The notes beneath the pieces were generated by a model. It worked only from the letters and a program-made list of their open reading frames with translations, was not told the DNA's origin and did no database searches. The translations under genes were made by a program, and so were the position numbers. This document shows positions 6,871-13,507 of a stretch of 29,183 nt of DNA, piece after piece (within the stretch, counting starts at the first letter, position 1; every line of letters starts with the position of its first letter). The stretch is from Actinomycetes bacterium (GTDB lineage Bacteria; Actinomycetota; Acidimicrobiia; Acidimicrobiales; Microtrichaceae): contig JAEVZA010000248.1 of NCBI GenBank assembly GCA_023392475.1, forward strand, positions 1 to 29,183, given 5' to 3'.

Positions 6871-7467
6871 GTGGCTGACGACGGCAGCGCGGGCGGCGGG
6901 GCCGGCCTCGAATGGAGCGGCCTCGACGTGGCGGCCCTCCGGCGGCTCCTCGACCGACAGGCGATCGTCGACTGCGTCCACCGCTACGCCCGGGGCGTCG
7001 ACCGCGGCGACGTCGAGCTGGTCCGCTCGGCGTACCACGACGACGCGGTCGAGGACCACGGCGCGTACGTCGGCGGGCTCGACGGCCTCGTGGGCTTCCT
7101 GGCCGCCGCGCACCGCCCGTTCCCCGGCTACCAGCGCTACGTGACGAACACGACCGTCGACCTCGACGGCGACGTCGCCCACGCGGAGAGCTACTACCTG
7201 TGCGTGCTGCGGCGCGACGAGGAGGGTCGCGGCGCGGGTGCGGCGGGCGGCGGCGGCCTGCTCGTGAACGGCGGTCGCTACGTCGACCGCCTCGAGCGCC
7301 GTGACGGCGAGTGGCGCATCGAGCGGCGCGTGGTCGTGATGGAGTGGGAGGGGACGCTGGCCGGGGGTTCGCCGCGGTACCCGCTCACCGTGGCGCCGCG
7401 TCGGGACGACGGCGACGTGTCCTACGACCGGCCGCTCGAGGTCACCCGGGAGCCGCGCTCACCGTAG
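6871..7467 (+). CDS. SnoaL-like (NTF2-fold) protein
   Basis: This 198-residue protein starts with GTG. After a Gly-rich tail of about 17 residues comes the SnoaL-like core: AALRRLLDRQAIVDCVHRYARGVDRGDVELVRSAY region, DDAVEDHGAYVGG, then TNTTVDLDGDVAHAESYYL and GGRYVDRLERRDGEWRIERRVV. This fold includes small dehydratases/isomerases (scytalone dehydratase, BaiE-like steroid dehydratases) and the beta subunits of ring-hydroxylating dioxygenases. Its divergence from a Rieske large subunit makes a beta-like or product-dehydratase role possible, but the sequence does not decide. Its last 9 bases overlap the convergent hydrolase gene. Residues 115-125 carry a Gly/Ala-rich loop. Confidence 0.8.
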   Translation: MADDGSAGGGAGLEWSGLDVAALRRLLDRQAIVDCVHRYARGVDRGDVELVRSAYHDDAVEDHGAYVGGLDGLVGFLAAAHRPFPGYQRYVTNTTVDLDGDVAHAESYYLCVLRRDEEGRGAGAAGGGGLLVNGGRYVDRLERRDGEWRIERRVVVMEWEGTLAGGSPRYPLTVAPRRDDGDVSYDRPLEVTREPRSP

Positions 7468-8304
7468 GAGGAACTCGAGCACCACCCGCTCGAACTCGTC
7501 CTTCCGCTCGATCATCGCCCAGTGCCCGCAGTCCGGGAACACGTGCACCTCGCAGCGCCGGACGACGCGCAGCGGCAGCAGCACGTTGTCGAGCGGCGTG
7601 ACGCGGTCGTCGCGGCCCCACGTCACGAGCGTGGGTGCCTTGATGCGGGCGAGCGTGGCGACCTGGTCGGGTGCGCCGAGCGGTGCACGGCGCATGGCGG
7701 CCAGCACCTGCGGGTTGAACATCCGACGGACGTCCTCGAGCGCCGCGGGGTCCTTCGCCGTCCGCCACCGCAGCTCGACGAACTCGTCGGTGAGGATCGC
7801 CGGGTCGAACACCATCGACTCCATCCACGCCACGAGGCGCTCGCGGGTCGGGTCCTCCACGAACTGCACCAGGAGCTTGACGCCCTCGGGCGGGCTGGCG
7901 CTGAACAGCGCGACGCCGAGCCCGCCGATCGTGACGAGGCGCGAGACGCGCTCCGGCTCGGTCGCCGCGACGCGGGCGGCCACGTTGCCGCCCATCGAGT
8001 TGCCGACGACGGCGACCGGTCCGAGGTCGAGCGCGTCGAGGAGGTCGGTGACGGCGCCGGGGGCCACGGCGAGCGGGTTGTCGTCGCAGGGGTGGCTCGT
8101 GCCGAACCCCGGGAAGTCGAGCGCGATCGTCCGGAAGTGCTCGGCGAAGGCGCCGAGGTTGTCCCGGAAGTTCGCCCACGCACTGACGCCGGGGCCGGAC
8201 CCGTGGAGCAGGAGGAGCGGCGGGCCGTCGCCGGCCTCGTGGAAGTGGAGCGGGCCCGCGCCGGTCTCGACCGTGCGGCTGGTGGCGTCGTAGGTGAGGT
8301 CCAT
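7459..8304 (-). CDS. Meta-cleavage product (C-C bond) hydrolase, HsaD/BphD-like
   Basis: This 281-residue alpha/beta hydrolase is predicted to hydrolyse the 2-hydroxy-6-oxo-dienoate made by the extradiol dioxygenase, giving 2-hydroxypenta-2,4-dienoate and an acid. The oxyanion region is LLLLHGSGPGVSAWANF (31-46). The nucleophile is Ser103 in GNSMGG. The acid is Asp232 or Asp233 (WGRDDRVTPLD) and the base His261 (CGHWAMIE). The GSGPG and GNSMGGN motifs and the length match the BphD/HsaD group rather than generic esterases. It is separated from the other meta-cleavage genes and divergent from an SDR operon. Its 3' end overlaps the SnoaL-like gene by 9 bases. Its ribosome site is weak. A TAGATT box lies at 8329-8324. 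Confidence 0.9.
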   Translation of the reverse strand: MDLTYDATSRTVETGAGPLHFHEAGDGPPLLLLHGSGPGVSAWANFRDNLGAFAEHFRTIALDFPGFGTSHPCDDNPLAVAPGAVTDLLDALDLGPVAVVGNSMGGNVAARVAATEPERVSRLVTIGGLGVALFSASPPEGVKLLVQFVEDPTRERLVAWMESMVFDPAILTDEFVELRWRTAKDPAALEDVRRMFNPQVLAAMRRAPLGAPDQVATLARIKAPTLVTWGRDDRVTPLDNVLLPLRVVRRCEVHVFPDCGHWAMIERKDEFERVVLEFLLR

Positions 8305-8323
8305 GGCTGTACCGATCAGTCCA

Positions 8324-8339
8324 ATCTAGGGGTTATGGT
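8324..8339. promoter_or_regulatory. Divergent -10 candidates between hydrolase and SDR genes
   Basis: TAGATT on the minus strand (8329-8324) fits a promoter for the hydrolase with a short leader. TATGGT on the plus strand (8334-8339) fits one for the SDR gene. Its start at 8358 is preceded by a strong GGAGGAGG at 8346-8353, so at most a very short leader is possible there. Both fit TANNNT only, and no -35 box is evident. Confidence 0.3.
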
Positions 8340-8357
8340 GTCGCCGGAGGAGGCCCG

Positions 8358-9143
8358 ATGGCACCGATGCCGGAGCGGATCGAGATACCTGCGTCGTTCC
8401 CCGACGCCGGCGTGGACGGGCGACGGGTGGTGATCACCGGCGCGAGCCGCGGCCTGGGCGAGCTCCTCGCGCACGCCTTCTCCCGGGCCGGCGCCCGCGT
8501 GGCGCTCGTCGCCCGGACCGAGCGAGACCTCAAGGAGGTGGCGGGCGCCCTGCCCGGTGAGTCGCTCGTCCTTGCGGGCGACGTGTGCGACGCGGAGTTC
8601 GACGACGCCGTCGCCGCCGCCGTGGCCGCCGAGTGGGGCGGGATCGACGCGTGGATCTGCAACGCCGGGATCTCGCCGGTCGTCGCCGGGCCGACGGAGA
8701 TGGACCCGGAGGTGTGGCGCCGGGTCATCGAGGTCAACCTCACCGGGTCGTTCCTGGGCGCCCGGGCCGCGGCGTCGGCGATGGGCCAGGGCGGCCGCGT
8801 GATCTTCACCGGCTCGGTGCTCGGCGAGCGGCCGGCTCGGGGCCTCGGCGCCTACAGCGCGTCGAAGGCCGGGCTCGTCGGCCTCGCCAAGTCGCTGGCG
8901 CTCGACCTCGCACCGTCCGGCATCACCGTGAACGTCGTGAGCCCCGGCTGGTTCGACTCGCCCCTCGCCGCGGGCTGGACGTCGGACGAGCGCCGCTCCG
9001 AGGCGGTGCTCGGGCACACGGCCCTCGGCCGCTGGGGCGCGCCCGGCGACCTCGCCGGCGCGTACCTGTTCCTCGCGTCCGAGGCCGCGGGGTTCGTCAC
9101 CGGGACCGTGCTCGCCGTGGACGGCGGGTACCTGCTCGTCTGA
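8358..9143 (+). CDS. Short-chain dehydrogenase/reductase
   Basis: This 261-residue classical SDR is predicted to oxidise or reduce a hydroxyl/ketone using NAD(P). TGASRGLG is at 27-34, CNAG at 101-104, Ser153, and the YSASK pair Tyr166/Lys170; the PG motif VSPGWFDSPL follows. GGAGGAGG precedes the ATG. A second ATG three codons on is possible. It is the first gene of a two-SDR operon: the next starts 12 bases after the stop. Two consecutive SDRs suggest successive alcohol/ketone steps on the same catabolite, such as a ring dihydrodiol or a beta-hydroxyacyl-CoA. The substrate is not recognisable from sequence. Confidence 0.88.
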   Translation: MAPMPERIEIPASFPDAGVDGRRVVITGASRGLGELLAHAFSRAGARVALVARTERDLKEVAGALPGESLVLAGDVCDAEFDDAVAAAVAAEWGGIDAWICNAGISPVVAGPTEMDPEVWRRVIEVNLTGSFLGARAAASAMGQGGRVIFTGSVLGERPARGLGAYSASKAGLVGLAKSLALDLAPSGITVNVVSPGWFDSPLAAGWTSDERRSEAVLGHTALGRWGAPGDLAGAYLFLASEAAGFVTGTVLAVDGGYLLV

Positions 9144-9155
9144 ACGGAGGGCCGG

Positions 9156-9914
9156 GTGCAGGAGGACGAGGTGACCGATCGACGCGTCGTGGTGGTCCTG
9201 GGCGCGGGCGGCGCGCTGGGGTCCGCGATCTCGGCGCGGCTCGCGTCGGAGCCGCGGACCGACGTGGTGCTGAGCGACGTGAGCGACGCGTCCCTGGCGA
9301 CCACGGTCGACGCCGTGCGCGACCCCACCGGCGGGGTGGAGGCGGTCGCCGCCGACGTCGGCGACCGCGACCAGGTGGACGCGGTCGTGGCGCGCGCGGT
9401 CGAGCGCTTCGGCCGGCTCGACGTGCTGGTCAGCAACGCCGGCGTGCTCGCGCCGAACGGGCGCATCCACAACCTGGAGGTCGAGGACTGGGAGCGGTCG
9501 TTCCGGATCAACGTGATGGGTTCGGTCAACGCCGTCCGGGCCGCGGTCGGGGTCATGCGCCCGCAGGGCGGCGGCTCGATCGTGCTGACCGCGTCCGTCT
9601 CGGGCATGACCGCGTGGAGCCACGCCGGGCCGTACTGCGTGACGAAGGCCGGCGTGATCGAGCTCGCGAAGGTCGCCGCCGTCGAGTACGCCCGGGACGG
9701 GATCCGCGTGAACTGCGTGTGCCCGGGGACGTTCCGCTCGGCCATCCACGACGACCTGCCGCCCGAGGCGCTGGACGCCATCGCGAGCCGGCACCCGCTC
9801 GGCCTCGGCACCGCCGGCGACCTCGTCGGCGCGTACTCGTACCTGGCGGGGGAGGGCTCGGCCTGGACGACCGGCGCCGCGCTCGTGGTCGACGGCGGGT
9901 ACGCCGCGCCGTAG
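9156..9914 (+). CDS. Short-chain dehydrogenase/reductase (second of pair)
   Basis: This is a 252-residue classical SDR. The cofactor motif is LGAGGALG (15-22), with Leu replacing the usual Thr before the first Gly. NAGV is at 94-97, Ser147, and Tyr160/Lys164 in YCVTK; CVCPGTFRS follows. Two in-frame GTG codons compete as start: 9156 (GGAGG five bases upstream) and 9171 (GGAGG at 9161-9165, again five bases upstream). The second gives a more typical SDR N-terminus. It follows the first SDR by 12 bases in one operon. The substrate is unknown. 3-Hydroxyacyl-CoA or steroid alcohol dehydrogenation would fit the context. Confidence 0.87.
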   Translation: MQEDEVTDRRVVVVLGAGGALGSAISARLASEPRTDVVLSDVSDASLATTVDAVRDPTGGVEAVAADVGDRDQVDAVVARAVERFGRLDVLVSNAGVLAPNGRIHNLEVEDWERSFRINVMGSVNAVRAAVGVMRPQGGGSIVLTASVSGMTAWSHAGPYCVTKAGVIELAKVAAVEYARDGIRVNCVCPGTFRSAIHDDLPPEALDAIASRHPLGLGTAGDLVGAYSYLAGEGSAWTTGAALVVDGGYAAP

Positions 9915-9944
9915 CGCCATCAACGGGGCGCCGTCGTCGAGCGA

Positions 9945-9960
9945 CCCGGCAGGGGCCGGG
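9945..9960. terminator. GC hairpin between convergent SDR and acyl-CoA dehydrogenase genes
   Basis: CCCGGC / GCCGGG with a 4-base AGGG loop lies in the 49-base gap between two convergent genes. No T-tract follows, so it is a possible bidirectional terminator only. Confidence 0.35.
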
Positions 9961-9963
9961 CCA

Positions 9964-11109
9964 TCAGCAGCCGAGCGCGCGGGCGATCACCACGTGCTGG
10001 ATCTCGTTGGTGCCCTCGCCGATCTCGAGGACCTTCGAGTCGCAGTAGAAGCGGGCCACCGGCGACTCGAGCATGTAGCCGACGCCGCCGTGGATCTGCA
10101 CGGCCTCGGACGCGGACCACGCAGCCAGGCGGCTGGCCTTGAGCTTGGCCATGGCCGCCTCCTTCAGGAACGGCTGCCCCGCGTCGCGCAGCCAGGCGGC
10201 GCGGTAGGTGAGCCAGCGGGCCGCCTCGAGCTCGGTGGCGATGTCGGCGAGCTTGAACTGGATCGCCTGGAACTTCGCGATCGGCTTCCCGAACTGCCGC
10301 CGCTCGGCCGCGTACGCGAGCGACAGGTCCAGCACGGCCTGCGTGAGGCTGAGCGACAGCGCGGCGATCGAGATGCGGCCGACCTCGAGCGTCTGGAGGA
10401 ACTGGCCGAGGCCGAGGCCGGGGTCGCCGACGAGGTGGTCGTCGGGCACCCAGACGTCGTCGAAGAACAGCTCGCGGGTGTCGAGCCCCCGCCAACCGAT
10501 CCCGCGCATCTTCGGGCCGGTCGTGTAGCCGGGCGCGTCGCGCTCGATCACGAAGCTGCCGAAGCGTGGGGCGCCGTCGGCCTCACCCGTTCGGGCCAGG
10601 ACGGTCACCCCGAACGACATGTCCGTCCCCGCGTTCGAGATGAAGGTCTTGCGCCCGTTGATCAGCCAGCCGCCGTCCCGTCGCTCGGCGCGGGTGCTGA
10701 TGCCCCGGGCGTCGGAGCCGGCGTCGGGCTCCGTCAGCCCGAACGCGCCGAGGACCCGCCCCTCGGCGAGCGGCCGCAGCCACCGCTCGCGCTGGGCATC
10801 GGTGCCGAACAGCAGGAGGGGGACCGACCCGATGGTGACGTGGGCCTGGAAGGCGGCCGCCACCGACTGGTCGGCGTGGCCCAGCTGCTCGAGCGCAGCC
10901 ACGAAGCCGACGGTCGACATGCCGATGCCGCCCCACCGCTCCGGCACCAGCATCCCGAGGAGGCCCAGCTCGCCCATCTCCCGCAGGAGGTCCGTGGGGC
11001 ACTCGGCCCGCTCCCAGGCCGCGGGGGCGCGCACCGCGATCTCCTGCTCCGCGAACCGGCGGCACAGCTCCGCGAGCTCGCGCTCCGGCTCGTCGAGCGT
11101 CAGGTCCAT
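9964..11109 (-). CDS. Acyl-CoA dehydrogenase (MCAD/BCAD-type catalytic site)
   Basis: This 381-residue flavoprotein is predicted to introduce an alpha-beta double bond in an acyl-CoA with FAD. Landmarks are AFGLTEPDAGSDARGI (flavin and substrate loop), LINGRKTFISNAG, AERRQFGKPIAKFQAIQ, IHGGVGYM and GEGTNEIQ. The predicted base is Glu365 in GEGTNEIQ, the short/medium-chain position. The alternative (isovaleryl-CoA dehydrogenase-like) position has Gly in LEVGRISIA. ATG at 11109 is chosen because the domain begins there and a TATATT box lies 7 bases upstream (leaderless). It is divergent from a second acyl-CoA dehydrogenase of different type. The substrate is not assignable; branched or short acyl-CoA is plausible. 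Confidence 0.92.
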   Translation of the reverse strand: MDLTLDEPERELAELCRRFAEQEIAVRAPAAWERAECPTDLLREMGELGLLGMLVPERWGGIGMSTVGFVAALEQLGHADQSVAAAFQAHVTIGSVPLLLFGTDAQRERWLRPLAEGRVLGAFGLTEPDAGSDARGISTRAERRDGGWLINGRKTFISNAGTDMSFGVTVLARTGEADGAPRFGSFVIERDAPGYTTGPKMRGIGWRGLDTRELFFDDVWVPDDHLVGDPGLGLGQFLQTLEVGRISIAALSLSLTQAVLDLSLAYAAERRQFGKPIAKFQAIQFKLADIATELEAARWLTYRAAWLRDAGQPFLKEAAMAKLKASRLAAWSASEAVQIHGGVGYMLESPVARFYCDSKVLEIGEGTNEIQHVVIARALGC

Positions 11110-11113
11110 CGCA

Positions 11114-11137
11114 CGGAATATACTCACCTCTTTTCCG
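11114..11137. promoter_or_regulatory. Divergent promoter between two acyl-CoA dehydrogenases, with overlapping -10 boxes and inverted repeat
   Basis: Minus-strand TATATT (11122-11117) lies 7 bases before the ATG at 11109 and fits leaderless transcription. Plus-strand TATACT (11119-11124) overlaps it and would give about a 38-base leader to the ATG at 11169, which has GGGGGG at 11159-11164. CGGAA at 11114-11118 and TTCCG at 11133-11137 form an inverted repeat with a 14-base spacer covering both boxes. A similar CGGAA-N14-TTCGG lies at 17664-17687. Confidence 0.45.
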
Positions 11138-11168
11138 GCGGGTGGTTCCGAGATCGTCCGGGGGGCCG

Positions 11169-12413
11169 ATGTCCGACAGCGAGTGCGTGGCGTGGATCGG
11201 GGAGACCTGGTCGCCCGACCTGACGCTCCGCGAGTGGTGGAGAAGGCTCGCCGGCGCCGGCTACGCGTTCCCCACCTGGCCCTCGGGCCTCGGCGGATCC
11301 GGGACGACGGCCGCGGCGGCACGGCGCGTCACGGCCGCGCTGGCCGAGGCGGGGGCCGTCGCCGCGCCCGCCGGGAACGGGCCGAACATGGGCGGGCCCA
11401 CGCTGATCGAGCACGCCACGGCCGAGCAGCGCGAGCGCTTCGTCGGTCCGCTGGCGCGCGGTGAGGCGCAGTGGTGCCAGCTGTTCAGCGAGCCGGGTGC
11501 GGGCTCCGACCTGGCGAGCCTGGCCACGCGCGGCGAGCTCGACGGCGACGAGTGGGTGGTCACGGGGCAGAAGGTCTGGAGCTCCAAGGCGGACGTGAGC
11601 GAGTGGGGGATGCTGCTCTGCCGGACGGACGCGTCGGTGCCGAAGCACCGGGGCATCACCTTCATGATGCTGGACATGCGCCAGCCGGGCGTCGAGGTGC
11701 GGCCGCTCGTGCAGATGAACGGCGCCAGCGAGTTCAGCGAGGTGTTCCTGACCGAGGCGCGCGTGCCCGTGGCCGACGTGGTGGGGGAGCCGGGCGACGG
11801 CTGGGCCGTGGCCCGCACCACGCTCGCCCACGAGCGGGCGGCGTCGGCCGCCGGCGCCGGCCGAGGCGCGGTGGTCGTCGAGGCCGGGAGCATCCCGGGC
11901 AACCTCGACCGGCCGGTCGGCGAGCTCGTCCGCGCCTTCGAGGCCGCGGGCGGCGCGCCCAGGCGCCAGCCGCCCCTGCTGGGCTCGCGTGCGGTCATCG
12001 AGCTGGCCCGTGCGCACGGGGTGGCGGACCGTCCGGCGCTCCGGGACCAGGTCGTCCGGTACCTCGTGCACAGCGAGGTGTACCGCCGCAACGGGCAGCG
12101 GCTGCGCGACCTCGCCAGGGCGAAGGTGCCCACCGCGCTCGACGGGTCGGCGATGAAGCTCGACCTCGCGCAGCTCGCCCACGAGTCGCGCGACGTGTCG
12201 CTCGCGCTGCTCGGCGCCGACGGCATGCTCGCCGGCGGGTCGGCCGCGGACGGCGGGCGCGTGCTGCGCACCGGCCTGTCCGCGTTCGTGCCGTCGCTCG
12301 GGGGCGGCACCAACGAGATCCAGCGCAACATCATCGGCGAGCGCACGCTCGGGCTGCCCCGCGAACCGGCGGTGGACGCGGACGTGCCGTTCCGGGAGAT
12401 GAGGAGGTCCTGA
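11169..12413 (+). CDS. Acyl-CoA dehydrogenase, FadE type
   Basis: This is a 414-residue flavoprotein. Landmarks are QLFSEPGAGSDLASL (105-119), VVTGQKVWSS, the ISVTF-like stretch HRGITFMMLDM, and the C-terminal GGGTNEIQRNIIGERTLGLPRE. The usual Glu of the EGTNEIQ motif is Gly here. Glu222 in LAHERAASA sits at the isovaleryl-CoA/long-chain dehydrogenase base position and is the likely catalytic base. This FadE subtype often forms alpha-beta heterotetramers in actinobacterial steroid side-chain degradation; a partner here is not obvious. The N-terminus is shorter than usual, starting at ATG 11169 after GGGGGG. The LLM gene follows after 2 bases, and the MaoC-like gene overlaps that one. Confidence 0.9.
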   Translation: MSDSECVAWIGETWSPDLTLREWWRRLAGAGYAFPTWPSGLGGSGTTAAAARRVTAALAEAGAVAAPAGNGPNMGGPTLIEHATAEQRERFVGPLARGEAQWCQLFSEPGAGSDLASLATRGELDGDEWVVTGQKVWSSKADVSEWGMLLCRTDASVPKHRGITFMMLDMRQPGVEVRPLVQMNGASEFSEVFLTEARVPVADVVGEPGDGWAVARTTLAHERAASAAGAGRGAVVVEAGSIPGNLDRPVGELVRAFEAAGGAPRRQPPLLGSRAVIELARAHGVADRPALRDQVVRYLVHSEVYRRNGQRLRDLARAKVPTALDGSAMKLDLAQLAHESRDVSLALLGADGMLAGGSAADGGRVLRTGLSAFVPSLGGGTNEIQRNIIGERTLGLPREPAVDADVPFREMRRS

Positions 12414-12415
12414 CC

Positions 12416-13507
12416 GTGACCGAGCAGACGGAGGCGGCCGGGTCGTCCGGCGGGGACGGTCCCTGGTCGGGGTGGGGCATGCGGTGGCCGGGGGCCGAGG
12501 TCGGCCGTCGGGCGGAGTCCGCGGGGTGCTCGGCGTTCTGCACCGGGGAGTTCGTCGACGGCAACGCCTACGTGACGCTCGCCGAGATGGCGGCGAACAC
12601 GACGACGGCACGGGTCGGGACGGGCGTGGCGTACGCGTTCGCCCGCTCGCCGTTCGTGCACGCCTCGGCCATGCGCCACGTGGACAAGCTGGCGCCGGGG
12701 CGCACGTTCCTCGGCCTCGGGGCCGGCACCCGCCGGATGAACGAGGACTGGTTCTCGGTGCCCGCCGACCGGCCCCTCGGTCGCATGGCCGACCTCGTCG
12801 GGGCGGTGCGGGCGTACCTGACCGCCCCGAACCGGCGGCCGGTCCGCCACGAGGGCGAGTTCTACCCGGTCGACGCCACGATCATGGCGCCGGTGCTGGG
12901 ACCCATCGACGTGCCGATCGTCGTCGGCGCGTTCAACCCCGGGATGCTCCGGGTCGCCGGTCGGGTGGCCGACGGCATCATCGGCCACGGTCTCTTCACC
13001 GACCGCTGGTGGGACGAGGTCGTCGACCCGAACCTCGCCACCGGCGCCGACGCGGCCGGGCGGGACGCCGCGTCGCTGCAGCGGTGGGGGTGGGTCATCA
13101 CCTCGGTCGACGACGACGACCCGGCCCGGGCCGAGCGGGACGCCCGCCTCATGGTCGGGTTCTACGTGACGGTCAAGACGTACGACTCGCTGACGACGAT
13201 GCACGGCTGGGACGACGCCGTGCTCGAGGTCCGCGACGCGTTCCGGGCGGGCGACTTCGACGCCATGGCCGCCGCGGTGCCGGCGGGGATGCTCGAGGCC
13301 ACCGCCGTGTTCGGCACCGCCGCCGAGGCCCGGGACCGCCTGGCGGCGCGGCGCCGCCTGCCCGACCTGCGGTTCCACTCGGTGCCGTCGTTCATGGTGT
13401 CGCCACGCCGCGCGTCGGCGTACGCCGAGTCCATCGTCGACCTCGTCGGCGGCCCGACGACGGCCGCCACCGCCGCGCCGACGACCGCACCCGGAGGTGC
13501 ACGATGA
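12416..13507 (+). CDS. LLM-class (F420/flavin-dependent) oxidoreductase
   Basis: This is a 363-residue luciferase-like TIM-barrel protein. Family landmarks are AGCSAFCTGEF, TTTARVGTGVAYAFARSPFVHA, DKLAPGRTFLGLGAGTRRMNEDWF, VPIVVGAFNPGMLRVAGRVADGIIGHGL and the SVDDDDPARAERDA region. In actinobacteria this subclass usually uses F420. The GTG at 12416 follows the previous stop by 2 bases, with GAGGAGG at 12401-12407. The N-terminus (about 25 Gly/Ser-rich residues and no clear first beta strand) is atypical. The stop overlaps the next start (ATGA). Operon position between an acyl-CoA dehydrogenase and a hydratase suggests a redox step on a CoA intermediate; that is inference. Residues 345-363 are an Ala/Thr-rich tail. 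Confidence 0.88.
   Translation: MTEQTEAAGSSGGDGPWSGWGMRWPGAEVGRRAESAGCSAFCTGEFVDGNAYVTLAEMAANTTTARVGTGVAYAFARSPFVHASAMRHVDKLAPGRTFLGLGAGTRRMNEDWFSVPADRPLGRMADLVGAVRAYLTAPNRRPVRHEGEFYPVDATIMAPVLGPIDVPIVVGAFNPGMLRVAGRVADGIIGHGLFTDRWWDEVVDPNLATGADAAGRDAASLQRWGWVITSVDDDDPARAERDARLMVGFYVTVKTYDSLTTMHGWDDAVLEVRDAFRAGDFDAMAAAVPAGMLEATAVFGTAAEARDRLAARRRLPDLRFHSVPSFMVSPRRASAYAESIVDLVGGPTTAATAAPTTAPGGAR

Noticed and set aside
129..8304. Firm assignment as a cholesterol/steroid ring A/B (hsa) cluster
   Set aside because: The individual enzymes fit, but no steroid-specific markers (KstD, KshA/B, HsaA/B, Mce4) are visible, and BphC/BphD-type alternatives remain open.
11110..11322. N-terminal extension of the 9964-11109 acyl-CoA dehydrogenase
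   Set aside because: The extension is Arg/Thr/Pro-rich, crosses the start of the divergent gene and its promoter, and the family domain starts at MDLTLDEPE.
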